A stretch of DNA of 64,000 nucleotides, taken from NCBI GenBank assembly GCA_963070105.1, contig OY718804.1, positions 987,720 to 1,051,719 of the forward strand, read 5' to 3'. The notes under the pieces are model-generated. The model ran no database searches, was not told the origin of the DNA, and saw nothing but the letters and a program-made list of their open reading frames with translations. Numbering within the stretch: position 1 is the stretch's first letter; each line of letters opens with the position of its first letter. Made by a program: the position numbers and the translations under genes. Below, one piece after another: positions 1-12,880 of the stretch. The stretch is from Litomosoides sigmodontis (Eukaryota; Nematoda; Chromadorea; Rhabditida; Onchocercidae).

Positions 1-3000
1 TTCTTACTCATGGAATATTGTTTTTTATGCAAGGAAAAGATAATAAGTCTTTGAATAGATCGCTGCACTACAGTTAAGTAAATGGTAATGATGACAGTCG
101 ATTGATAACTCTAAGGAGTATTTCTTCAGTTAATTTTTTCCAGAATTTTTGTCATTAATTTGGTTGTTTTGTTTTAGTTTTTAGACATGATCGGTGGACC
201 TTTACCAGAATGTAGTAGTTCACTAAATGAACCATCAATGTTTTCATCGTTCGTGCTGGACTTGATCTCATTGAAGATTGGTTTTTTTCTTAATACTGAT
301 AAATTTATAAATTTTATTTGTAGTTGTATTACTACCAAGAAATGTGTTGCATGAAATTTCTTTTCAAATAGCGCAACGGATGGAGGAATTGGAAGCTGTA
401 GTGCAACAAACGCTATTTGGAATGCAAAATAATAATAGTGGAGAACTACTACGAGAAATGTTGGAATATTTAACGAAACATAATTTAGTGACTGTTGATG
501 AAGTAAGATTGTTTCGTTCAACCATGTCTGAGACAACATGAATTTCTAAAATGCTTTTTGAACATGTCTTATGCATTTGAATCAGTCTAGCATTGGTTTT
601 AGGATGGGAGCTATTCAGTTTCAATTTTTGGCATTGCAGTTTTTTCGGCTTCCCTATCACCATTGATAGTACCACAGATGTGCGCTTTGTTATCAAATAA
701 TTTGAACGAAGTATGTTTTTTCCATTTACTGCCATACAATTTCAGTTGGAAGCGAATATTGTTCCATGTTTTAAAAGGTTTTGAAAGTAACGATTTCAAT
801 AAGGAACTTTTGAATTAATTGATTATAATCTTTATAACATAAACCTCAAAAGTCTAGTCAGGCATATAGTTAATGTAAATGCAAAATTGAAATTTTGCTG
901 ACTAGCACATTCGATGGTTAACTTAGGCATTTATGAATATTGTTGAACTAATCATAGGCTTGCCTTACTAAGTTTGATTACTCTCGACTTCCTGAACATA
1001 TAAATTATTTTGGTTTCTTTTTTTTTATTTTTGTTTCGCTGTATCTTGGGATGGTTAATAATAACGGTTGATTGGAATGAATTAGATTCTTGAGTGCTCA
1101 TCTTACAATTGAATGTAGTTCTATTGGAATCATTGCGTCCATAACCTAGTTGTGTAAAAATATCCAGCATTATTTGTTAAAGCTTTTTATGCTTAGAGAT
1201 TTTTCAGGGTGTTGTGCTGTCTACGCATTTTCATCTGTTATTCATGATGGTACCCTTCGATATAAGTGTTGATGTTGATTGGAATATATTCTATGAAGAG
1301 GTTGTATCTCAATATATGCAGCGATTTTTGTTATGTAAAATATGGTTATTCAAGTAATTTACTGATTTCAAATTCCTCAGAATCACATTGCAGCTCATAT
1401 TATACTTTAACATTGGTTAATTTTAAACTGTTTTAACTTTATTTCTAGCTCATATTATGCTAGGACCTTTTCCAATATCTTATTATCATGTCTCACTTTT
1501 GAAATCTCAAAACTTTTTGCTTCTTGAATATACATTTCTCTCGATACTCATTATTTAGGGTCATACGTCATACCTAGTTTTTTGAAAATTTGTTCGTTGC
1601 AGTACAAAGCATTACCAAGATCTGAGCAAGCCTTACTTGCACGATTGGGACTGGATGATAAACAACTTGTCCGATGTTTCATCGATCGGCCTAAATTGGT
1701 GAGTTTTTAATTTTATTAAAATGTCGATGTTTGATAAACGCTTGGTCTCATCTACGTGTATTGGTTATCAGTATTTCCTTACTCTAGTTCATTTAGTTCA
1801 TTTATCCAGCACCTTATTAGACTACATGATTCTAGTTCGAATCGAAACATCAGTGTTTTTGATTATATCCAGTATGTAATATGTAACTGGCACCTCTTTC
1901 TAATTCACGATACCATTTTCGATCGCCAGATAAGGTACTAAAATTAGTAACAACTCAATGCATGAATGCATGTCTACCACGTAACTTACAGGATGAAAGT
2001 GGACCATCTTCGCGTTTGTATGTTTCATTCATGTTGCACCGGCTGTGGAAGCAGGAAACGTTTTCTGATGTTGCAGAACGTTTTAATGTATCACGTGGAT
2101 GGCTTCAAAATGCACTACAAGCAACGTGCTCACAGGCATCGTCGATAGCGCGTTTTGCAGAGGTAAAAATTGATATTCTTGCTCGAAAATGTGGTGGATT
2201 TAGTTTCATACGTGTCATCATTTAAGGATATTTATAGAAAATACCATCTTTCTGGCCGTTGAAAAATTTATTACCTGACTTGGTGCAGCACTTACGAGAT
2301 TGTTCGCAACAGGAGCTAATTCCATTGCTTGCACTTGATGGTGTTAAGAGAGGACGAGCACGACAACTTTATAATGCAGGTATTAAATAGTGTAATTTTT
2401 TATTAGAGAAAAAAATCATAGAGATTATCATTAATTGAAGCTCTACTTTTCTCAAAAGAAAAAATGAACCTATTGCGGCATGTTGCTCAAACAATTTCCC
2501 AATTGTGAGCAGCATAACTGTATAATATCATAATTGTAAAATAGGATTTCATTGATTTGTTAGTTTTAAGGTTTCAAAACGCTTGGTTTGATTGCTTCGG
2601 CAGACCCGTCAATACTGCTGTCTACTATAGATCATCTTAATAGACGACAAGCTAACGCAATCATCAGAAGTGCGAAGGTATTTCATTATAAATTTCTGTT
2701 GATTATTTTGTATTTAGATAGACATTATTAGGTAATAAGGAAGGGAAAAGAAAGACAATGCTGAAAGTTTTAATTGCTGATTTAGAAGTAGAAAAATGAA
2801 CGTGTAAAATAACTGGGATTACATTGTTTTTCTTCGATTTCTTTGGTCTCTACTATATGCTTCATTGAATGTCGAAGAAATTTATACACTGAAAAAGTGA
2901 GTAGACCAACTTTGTGGTGACTTTTAAAGCTGTTTTACTACTTGGCCACATGAGAAATCGAAACTATAGAAAATTTTTAGTTGGTTTCAGAGAAAGAAAC

Positions 3001-3139
3001 CAATGAAAGGAGATTAATATGAAAAAATATAATTTAGGTTCTGCTTCGTGATCAAGTGGCAGAGAAAGTTGAAGAACTCGAGGAGCAAACTGGGATTAAA
3101 GGGGCCGAAATTTTTGCAAAGTTTTTCTCATATTGTTGA
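1..3139 (+). CDS. HELQ: HELQ/Hel308-family DNA helicase, C-terminal part (5' end outside window)
   Basis: Superfamily 2 3'-5' DNA helicase of the HELQ (POLQ-like helicase) family, which acts at stalled forks and in crosslink and double-strand break repair. Only the region after the helicase core is here: winged-helix and ratchet/HhH-like domains. Exons read as 1-72 (tentative), 185-280, 324-502, 603-710, 1208-1300, 1603-1698, 1992-2162, 2238-2379, 2571-2677 and 3038-3139 (TGA); every junction keeps phase. Diagnostic stretches are LISLKIVVLLPRNVLHEISF (exon 324 on), SSRLYVSFMLHRLWKQE (1992 on), ELIPLLALDGVKRGRARQLY (2238 on) and TIDHLNRRQANAIIRSAK (2571 on), the last two being the HELQ C-terminal helix-hairpin signature. 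The first intron is uncertain: donor at 73 and acceptor at 184 give the best frame. The gene converges with the minus-strand gene ending at 3590. Identification rests on recalled similarity to HELQ, not on a search. Confidence 0.92.
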
Positions 3140-3589
3140 AGCATGCGAAGTGATAAAATGAATGGTTTTCTTAGGAAGCCAATTTTGCTTGCAGTAAAGC
3201 TATGTTAACATAGACTGGTTTAATTTGTGCTCAAGTTTCATTGATTGGGGTGACAATCTTTCTCATTTGATTACTTAATAACGTTTTGTAAATGATTTGT
3301 AATGAATTCTTTTCTTTTTTTCCAGCGATGTAATCCTTTTTTAACAATTCATTCCCCTCGTTAGGGAATGCGGAAGGTAATTGCACTTTAATTTTATATT
3401 TTTTGATTTGCGTTTGGGAAAAGTACATTTTGTTGTAAATTCCTTAATTTTATATATCGTCACATTCTACTTTAATTTACTGAAGATCTCTCTTTGATTA
3501 TCAATTGTCTGATTACACTTTTACTGGCATATATTCTTAGCATTTATATGTTCATATGTCTTCACAAGTGAAAAATGATAGGCAGTAGT
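3140..3589. other. intergenic gap between convergent genes
   Basis: AT-rich spacer of about 450 bases between the HELQ stop and the stop of the minus-strand membrane-anchored protein. It must contain both 3' UTRs. I see no open frame, repeat or RNA gene in it. Confidence 0.7.
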
Positions 3590-5457
3590 TTATAATCTCC
3601 TTCGATGTGTAATGTAAACCACCAGTACAACAAATATTAATAAGAAAAAGACCAATAGCGATACAACAACGGTTAATATTATCCTTTTATATCGGATCAG
3701 GAAATTCGGCTGTACACTGTACTTTTCTTTGTCGTATTCAAAAATTACTTTTACTTTTTCCGGCGATGCATCATCTGGTGGACTGGAAAAAAATAATGGC
3801 TTTGATAATAGTAATGTGAGCAGTACTAGAAATGTTTTTATTTTCGGTATAATTGGATTAAAGTTAATTTAGGATAATTTTGTCTAAATTAAGCTTAACT
3901 GAAAAGACATCACAACAGTCATATTCTGTAGTAGAACTTTAGTAGTAATAAACGACTGCTTACCTGAGGACAATAGTTGGAGGTGGTGGTCGAGTTGATA
4001 TTTTTTGTGAATCTGAATGTTTATGAAGTAGTGGTTGTTTCACTGGTTGCATTGGATGTGATCCGCTGAAATTTCAAAGTTAAAATCTTTACCCCGAAAA
4101 TTAACTATTCAAGTCACTAACGTGCTCCATTGCTTATAATGAGCATTGAATTGATGATTGTTCAAATTTAAAAATGTTTTAATAAGGTTTGCTTTTTGCG
4201 AGAATTGGAATGTAATTAATTAATGTAATTTTCATAAACTTTTTTTTTGCATTTCCACGTATGACTAGCCTCTTTTTTTCTCTCGAACATTTAAAGAAAA
4301 TGGTAGAACTCCTTCCCTTTGCTAAACATTTATGGAATTATTTACTTTAAATTCATTTTTTCCCGAATTTTTATTTGAATTTAATTTTTTCTATCTCTTT
4401 TATAGCAGTATTCCGCCACTTGTATTTGACTATTGTATTATAATTTCCGTGGTAATTTAGAAAAAAAATCTTTTTTATTTTTCCATCGATAATGGTTTGT
4501 TTACAAAATTTGTTAGGGGCAGAGAAAGCAAACAGGACAATTGTACAGTAAAAACTATGTCGTCCTTTTTCACAGTGTTTTAAAGTTTTTCGTTTTTCCA
4601 GTGGCAAGTGATTTTAATAACGGAATAGTCGTTGATGGGAAGAAATGGATTCGTTTTTTTCTAATTTTTTAGTATATAAGTATCAATGTTTCTCTATTAA
4701 AATGTTCTCGCAAAATCTTTTTGTTTTTTCCTAAACAAAAGTTTCGTTTTTTAAATTGAAATAATTTTACAAGTAAATTAATTGATTTTTGAATTTTCAC
4801 ATTCAAAAGTAACAATTTGTATTTAAAAAAGTGAAATGAAAGTGATGCTCAATAAATGAAATATCTTGTTGATCCTTACAACTAATTTAGAAGTGAATAA
4901 TTGCTTCTCTAATTACATTCTATTTAAATTGTCAATTTGAACAAATTTAATGAACAATTTACACTTTAACCATATGCCATATGTATTGGACTGCTAAAAA
5001 CAAATACATTTTAAGCTATTAGAATAATAATATAATAATAATAAATATAATAATAATAGTTGTTAATTTTGAGTATATTAAAATAAACCGAACAAAATGG
5101 AAAATACAGTTAAGTTGAAGTAATTCATAAATGAAATGACGATGAAAATGATAACCTCTCTAAAATGTTGCTATTAATGATATCCTTTGGTACATCATAA
5201 CTGCGAATGCCAGAATAGCATTTATTACTTAATTGATTACTGTATATGCAATTAATAACTGTTCCTTGTGATGAGCCAACAATTCCCACTGATATATTAT
5301 CGTTCATTTGTCGTGGCTTATCGTAATCCTTATCGTTATCACTATTAGCATGTGGTAAGCTATAATTATGATATGTTCCACTGCAGTGATTAAATTTGTT
5401 GCCATTACTTGTTGTCATAGGAACTTCCGTATCGCATGTTATCCGTGATTTTTTCAT
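3590..5457 (-). CDS. unrecognised small protein with C-terminal transmembrane anchor
   Basis: Three exons on the minus strand, 5156-5457, 3964-4065 and 3590-3782, joined in phase with TTTCAG or TTTTCCAG acceptors, give about 198 residues. I do not recognise the family. Residues 1-100 are polar and rich in Asn, Asp and Ser with several Cys; no signal peptide is visible after MKKSRITCDTEVP. Residues about 125-138 are proline-rich (TRPPPPTIVLSPPDD). A single hydrophobic segment at about 169-192 follows RYKR and is followed only by THRRRL and the stop. This is the layout of a tail-anchored or single-pass protein with a cytosolic N-terminal part (inference). The ATG at 5457 lies 2 bases after TTTCAG, so this is either a spliced-leader site or an internal exon of a longer gene. 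Codon use is less AT-rich than the flanks, supporting real coding. Confidence 0.72.
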
Positions 5458-5608
5458 CTCTGAAATTTCATCCTTAGTTAAAACTTAATTATTATGAATT
5501 AATTAATTAACATTCGGCATTCTTTTTCTCATAGAAAAACGACGAACTGTAAAACACTTAAAATTGTAACGTTTTATTTTTCTAATTAAATATAACGAAA
5601 TAATATGC

Positions 5609-5650
5609 ATATGTGTGTGGTCGTAATTACTTAATGCAAAAGTGAATTAA
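5609..5650 (+). repeat. dispersed repeat, copy A, with homeodomain/POU-like core
   Basis: About 42 bases matching copy B at 9068-9108 with two visible mismatches. The shared core contains GTCGTAATTACTTAATGC followed by AAAAGT. Similarity decays upstream, where both copies have an AACGTTT(T)AATTTTT-like stretch, suggesting an old repeat or a conserved regulatory element. Confidence 0.6.
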
Positions 5651-8600
5651 ATTCTTTCACTTCTCTTCTTATGGTAACTTGAAGTAATTAATAATCTAAT
5701 TAGTAATTTAACAATAATGATAACAATAATGATGGTGACAGTGGTAATGATAATAATGTTAGCAATAATTAATAATATTATAATAGTAATAATAATAATA
5801 AACAAAAACAATACATAAACAAAATAAATAAGTAAATGATAACGATAATTAATAACAATAACAGTGATAATTTATGTTTCCCATCCTTCTATTTATTTCA
5901 TTAACCTAAAAATTCTTTCACATTAAGCTTACTTTAGTTATTTTCAATCATTCCGACATTCTTTTTTCTAAAAAAAGTAACTCTTAAATATTGTAAAATT
6001 TATTTAAAAAAAACACGGGAAAGATGGAAATCGGCGAAGAAGAGTGAAACTAATATGAAAAATATCATATGTAACTGTGAGGAAATGAGAGAAAGAGAAA
6101 AGAAGAAAGTTAAATGAAAAGGATATTTTTTTGCAAAGAAAGAGAAAATCAAAAACAGATGGAAGTTGAAATATCACGAAAGGAATTCGTTTTTTTTTTC
6201 TTCTCATTCCCTTTTTTTATAAACAAAATTGAATTAGAAGAATTAGGCAGATATTGCTGGATGAATTGGCCGAACATTTCCTTAAGGCATTGAATGAAAA
6301 AAAATTAGTGAAAAATGCCAATAACACACTTTTTTGCCAATAACACACTTTTTTGTTATTTATTAATTATGAATTTTGCAAAAAGAAATAATGAAAGGTT
6401 CCTTCTTTTCTTCTATTATTTTAGGATTTAAACGATTGAAAATAATTAATTGAAGTAATTTTAAATGACTAAATGGAATTGATGCGAATATTTGCTCATG
6501 TCATTCATACAGTAATTATTAATAGAATTAGCAAAGCAACAAAATATTTAAAATTGTACAAGGTAATTAAATAACTAGTAATTTATGATTGATTATTTCA
6601 TTGAACAAAAATAAAATTTGCTTCAAATTACCTAGCTACTTAAAATCGATAATACAAAATTCTTTTGCAGTAAACTGTCTTCTTACATTCATATGCAAAT
6701 GTACCTAAAGTAAATTACCTTATCAATCAGAAAAACTTTTAATTTAAAATAAAATCAAAATATTTAAGTGGAAACCTTCCAAATTATTAAATAATTGATG
6801 ACTGTTTTGAAACACTACGATGCGTTAGTGATACTTTACTTACTACAGTTAAGCCTTGTCATTTGCTTACTCTTTTCGAAATGCAATATTTTTAATCCAT
6901 TAAATTTTATTCTTTCCATTATACAAATCATTTCCTTACACTTCATAATTGATATAAATAACCTTTATGAATGCTTATTAGCCGTTGAACTTATTGCTAT
7001 CTAATTGATGACAGTTTTAAGGTTTGTTTGGTTGAAGCTAAATTATCAAAGTTACTTGGTTGATGTTGGCTCATCAAATTAGACATTTCAAATGTTAGCA
7101 AAACTATCGCTCAGTAACTAATGAAGGATCAGTCGGTTCTACTTCTTTCAGGTTATCAAAATTACACATTTGAGCTAGCTTATCAGACAGCTGCCGACAA
7201 AAATTGACAAGCCAATTTGTAAGGTGTAACTGATCAGGCCTGTCCTAATTTATACCAATCAACAAATTACTCATTTAGTGAACCTAGAGGGCAAATCCTA
7301 GAAGCACATGCATGGATTAATTTAATTTGTTTAATTTTTCAAAACTTTTACACTTACCGTTTTTCTCAATGAACTTATTGCGCATGAAAATTCATGAAGT
7401 AAGAAAGAGTAAAATTTGTACATTCGCGTAAATTAAGATGCAATAAACGGTGAAAAAATCGGGAAAAAAAGTTATCATTTATGATCACAGAATTAAGTAA
7501 TAAATAAATGAAAATAGTTTCAGATGAATTATATTTTTACATTCAAATGTTAGTTTCAAAGAAATAGCAATTTACAGCTTGAATCGTTGTAATCTGTTTG
7601 GTGTGTGTAGGAAAAGCGAAAGAGGGAAAAAGAGAAAACGTTTTTGCGAATTGCTGGTATTTCAGCTTTTTTACGAGAAGAAAGCACAGCCCTTATACAT
7701 TTTGAGCTAAAATTAAATTTCCATTGCAAAATTGAAATCTTTCTTTAAAAAAAAAGGATGAAAAGAGGACAATAAATTGCAAATGATAATGTATTTTTGA
7801 TCCTATCAGCTTAATTTTATTTTTGCAAAAGAATTGCTATCAGTTCATTAGCAAGCCGAAAATACTTTAATGCATGACGAAACAAAGGTAAATCATTTTC
7901 GGATCAAAGAAAACGAACGACAAATTATGAAATATTTTAAAAATTAACAAAATAACATTAAGTCAATGAAGATTTCAACTACTTTATTAAACACCCCACA
8001 AAATATTAAATTATTTAAAATTTGAAAACTTTAAGGGGTAATGAAATAATTAAAAAAGTCTATTAAGTAATATAATAACTGACCGTAGTGGAAAACTTTA
8101 AAACATTTATTAAATAAGTAGCTTAGTAGCAGTATTTTACCAGTGCATTTATTCGTCATTTAATGCTATTTCTCGTGCAAAAATTTTAGGCTGAAACTTA
8201 AAAAAAAGAAAAGCAAAAAAAATTGTTTTAAAACGAAATTGGAAAAAGAAATCAAAAGTATAATTTTTTTAGACATATGAAAAGAGTGGAAAAAATTGCA
8301 GGGAAAAGAAGAGGGACAATTTAATTAAGGGCAATTAAACAAAAGAATTGACGATGAAATTTAAAGCACTTAGGTTAGGCAAGCAATAAAATTTGTGCGC
8401 AGTATGGTTGGCATCTAAATTTTATCAACCCAGATTGTCTGTTGTATTTTTTCGGATAATAACGGAAATGTCGTACAAAGTTTTTTCGTTCTAATTTTTA
8501 TACCGCACACTGATCATTTCTGTTGCGCTTTCCTAAAAAAAAATGCATTGTGGAAGAAAAGGTGAAATATTCAACTTTTTTTTGATCAAACGAAAGTTTC

Positions 8601-9067
8601 AAATTTTGGTGAAAAATTATTTGAAATATAAGACTGAAAATTATGAATGAGGAAAAAAAGGCAGAATAAACACGAAACAATTAAAATGCATTTGCAGAGG
8701 ATGAACAATGAATGTGCTTTGACAAATTTATGCATTTATTACGAAAAACAAATTGAATATTTTAATTTTAAACATTTTAATTTTTTTACAACTATCCTCG
8801 AGAACAATACTGCAAGAAATTTCAAAAATACGAAATCATCGGTATTGCATATTATGATTTTCATATGTTATATTATTAATTGGTATAATAGCAGTGAAAT
8901 GACAAATTTATTTATTTCTTCCTTCACAAATCAACTACATCACTGACCATAAAGTGCTAAAACTTTGAGTTGTCGCCTCCTTTAAAGTGCTCAAAATGTT
9001 CAAAAATTGCAACGTTTAATTTTTCGTCTGTTTTCTTTGTCTAATTAAAGATACTAAATAACATGTA

Positions 9068-9108
9068 TATGTGTGTAGTCGTAATTACTTAATGCAAAAG
9101 TAAATTAA
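9068..9108 (+). repeat. dispersed repeat, copy B
   Basis: Same orientation as copy A at 5609-5650. Both are followed within about 100 bases by GAT/AAT-rich simple sequence, so the similarity may cover a longer, strongly diverged unit. Confidence 0.6.
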
Positions 9109-11616
9109 CAACATTAATAATTACTGTTATAATAGTGATAATGATAATGACAACAGCAATCATCACTGATAGTAACGATGACAAGGAGGAACAGTATGAA
9201 ACGGCGATCTTCCCAGTCGATTAAATCAATCAACTATTTGAGCATGCCGAACCAATGCACGTTATACCAATCAATTTGAGGATCTTCTAGCACAGCCTAC
9301 TTGAAAATTCACTTCACAAAGAAATCAAAGAAAACGAAGTTGAAATAGAAATTTCTTTAGGGCATTTGCTAAATTTAATTTTAAAAAATTCCAATAATTG
9401 GATGAAGCGAAGAAGAAATGTCCGTTGAAGTACAATTTGACATCTCTGCTAAACTTAATTCATCAGAATTGTAATGAAATGAATAAAATATGACCGATGA
9501 TATATTCAGCTCGAAAAGATTTCAATCCTCTCACAACTTCTCCGCTAATTTAAATTCTAAAGCTTACTGAGCAAAAGTTCTTATTTACTTATTTATTTAT
9601 TTAATTAATTTTTCTTAACCTAACATATTAATAACAGTGATGACAGTGATAGTATTAGTGCTAGTAACAGCGATATTAATAATAACAACAACAACATCAA
9701 TAGTAATGATAATAATAATAATAGTAATAAATTGTTACTTTTTTAATTTCTTCAAACAATAAATATTCAAATTATTACAAACTGAATACGCAATAAAATT
9801 TTGAGTGAAAATTTTGGAATTCAATGAATGGAGATATTTTTCCGCTTATATCGGGCAGGAAGATATGAATTTTGCCGTCATTCCTTTCATAGCTTTTCAT
9901 TCCCTCTTCAAAACTTTCCTTCCTTCCTTCATCTCTTCCTCTCCCTCTCTCGCTCTCTCTCTCTCTCTCCTTCTCCATCTCAATATACAGTATGAAAAGA
10001 GAGTAAAGGGTGGAAAAAATTCTTAGAAAAAATAAAATGTCATACATTCTGAACGGGATATACGCAAACCACACATATGCTTGTTTGCAAATATAAAAGT
10101 TTGGAGATGAATTAGTTGCAACGATTCTTTCTTGCATACTTTTAAAGATTAATGATTGTAGTTAATGAAATGTAACAATGAGGTATGACAAGGAGGGCGA
10201 GAGAGAGAGAGAAAGAGAGAAGAGAGAGAAGGAAGGGGATATCAAGAAGCAATTCCTTTTTTTTTCTTCTACTATTTTCATCATTCCTCAAATGAATTTT
10301 CATTGTGTCACTTTACAATAGAAGATTTTCTCCTAAGTTAAAAAGTATCAAAGATGAATGAAGAAAAAGTTAAGACTAAATAATTTTAAAATGAAACTTT
10401 TTGCGCATTAATAAAATTTTTAACCCACAGTTTTATAAATATTAATGCGAAAAAGAAAACAAGCAGTGAATGAAAATATATTTCTTCTTTATCTCTCTCT
10501 CTCCCTCTCTGTTTGTCTGTCTTAGCAAAAATAATTAATTATTGGTAACAAAAAAATTTTTCAACATTTCATTTATGCAAAGAAAAAAAAGCAACAAAAG
10601 ATAGCAACACCAATGCGTCAGCTAAACGAGCGTTTTTTTTCTTTCAACAATCAAAGTTTAATTTGTTACTGAAGCAATTATTGCAAAACGATCGATGCTG
10701 TGGAAAATTGCTAAAGAGAGGAATTTGCATGAGATGATAAATGTTTGGTGTGTTTCATCAAAATGTTCCTAACAAAATTTTTCGCAATTAAAAATCGCCC
10801 ATAAAAAAGGAAGGAAAAAAAGACAACGTTAAGAGCAATCTTTTCATCAATTTCGATTCTTTACTTTTTTTTTTTAATTTGCTTAAATTGCTGAAGTTTA
10901 CGATCCTTATGATTTCATTCCGTTTATTTTTTCATCTGTTTATGTTAGTAAAAATAAAAGAAAAAAATATGAAATTAATGAAAAAAGTTGTGCTGCGAAA
11001 GTTTTCAACAATCGATTGATCATTGAAGCTCCTAAATTGCTTAGTGAATGAGTCATTTTGCACAAAACGATAATTAATGACAAATTATGATTGGAGGAAT
11101 TAACTAAAGTTTTTTCTTTTTTTTGTGCCAGTGATTGACACTTTTAATTTGAATGGAGAAATAAATGTTGAAGTAACAGGTAAATACTTATGCGTATGTC
11201 ACGTTCATTTAAGTTCACGTACACACATACAGCTCTCGTACATTTGTGTAATTAATCTAAAAATCTCAATGAAAACGAATTGAAGTAAAAATAATTTCAT
11301 TTTAGTTTATTTTACTACCGAAGTACGCCCCTTTTTGTGTTCCCATTTTTTAAATTTTAATTTAAAGTTGGTTTAAAATAAATAATTAGTAAATTTTTCT
11401 GCTAATCAAAATTGGAAGTGGAAAGTTGATCAGTGATAAGGTCAGCAGTTCACATATGCTTTTTTGAAAGTAAGAATAAAATGGCCCACAACTCAAGCAC
11501 ATACCATGCTTACACGTAAAAGTAGGTTATACGATAGCAGAGAGGGGCCCAAGTATATTGATACGATGAATTAATATTTCGTACACTTTATAAATTTCGC
11601 TATTACTTCATAATTC

Positions 11617-11693
11617 ATTTTAAATTGAGCGAAATTTACTGCTGGTATTTAGGTTAATTTAATTTGATTTTAAATTGAGTAAAATTTGCTGCG
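11617..11693 (+). repeat. short diverged tandem duplication
   Basis: Two copies of a unit beginning ATTTTAAATTGAG and ending near a CTG/GCTG motif, spaced about 50 bases apart. Seen by eye in the sequence. Confidence 0.45.
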
Positions 11694-12771
11694 TGAATTA
11701 AGCTACACTATTAATTAAAGTAAAAAAATGATGTCGCCTTATAAATTAACAGACAAAAGGTGAATGCCGCATCGTAGCATTTGTTTAACCTAAACAATTG
11801 CTGGTGGTGAAAGTTTCTCGTCAAAAATTTGATATTAAACTAATTCAGAAATTAATTGATGTAAAATTTTTTTTTCATATTTAGTTTAATGTCAAAAATT
11901 TAATGTGATGCCTAAACATTGAAATTTCCTCTATTTCATAGAGGACTACTTTTTCAGCAACTAATATAATTGACATGTTAAATTTTAACAGACTGTTTAG
12001 TATTTATTAATTGATAAAATAAACCTGCAGGAAATGTTCAGAAGTTAGTAGTAACCATTGAAATGCAATGAAATGAAAAAATTAGCATTTCTGAGAAATA
12101 AATTAAAAGAGTGTTGTAAACTATTCCGACAATTAAAGTATTTTCAATTTGACCAAAAAAAATTAGTTCAACTTAATGAGCGAAAACTAGGAAATAACTA
12201 CCACTTTTGTGTTGAATGAAATTTCGCAAAAAAAAATGAATGGAAATAAATGGAATAAAGATTTTCGGGGGTGAAAGAGTGAATTTCAATCGTTTTTTTT
12301 CCTGAAATGTAACGATGACAGAGATAAGAAGTTAATTAATTAGCAAACTTGTCAAAAATGTGATTGTTGTAATAGAATTGAACAAGACGAAATAGGAGGA
12401 AGTATTAGAGAAGGTGGAAAGATTTCTCAAAGTGGAAAATTGCTCTGTGTAATTGACACTTCTATGGTTGTTGTTAGTTTCAAGCATTTTTAAATGGAAA
12501 AAGAAGCGGAAGAAAATAAAACGAACGAATTCCATTTCAGAATTTCATTCGGCTTTTTTTTCACACTAAGAAACGATAAGCGGAAGTATTTTAGCAAATT
12601 ATTTGCATAAATAAATGAAATGATGAGGTAGTTTGAGCAAAAAGGAAGAAAAAAATTTGAAGTAGAAATTATTTCTATTAAAATTTGAATAAATACTTTT
12701 TATTTTTATTTTTATTTTTAAAATAATATGAAAGAAAAAACAATGTGTAAAGAGGAATTGCAAAAAAAAGA

Positions 12772-12782
12772 ACAGCAGCAGC

Positions 12783-12874
<92 letters not shown>

Positions 12875-12880
12875 ACAGCC
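12772..12880 (+). repeat. (CAG)3(CAA)31 microsatellite
   Basis: Three CAG units lead into an uninterrupted run of about 31 CAA units (12782-12874). It could encode poly-Gln on the plus strand or poly-Leu on the minus strand, but the flanking frames are not protein-like, so it is treated as noncoding simple sequence. Confidence 0.95.

Noticed and set aside
6795..7004. 69-codon hydrophobic frame resembling a mitochondrial NADH dehydrogenase small subunit
   Set aside because: Hydrophobic character is expected from T-rich codons; no specific motif of ND4L or ND6 could be confirmed, so a nuclear mitochondrial insertion is not supported.
12622..12640. TGAGGTAG, the let-7 family seed
   Set aside because: No complementary arm nearby to make a hairpin, and the bases after the seed do not match let-7, miR-48, miR-84 or miR-241.
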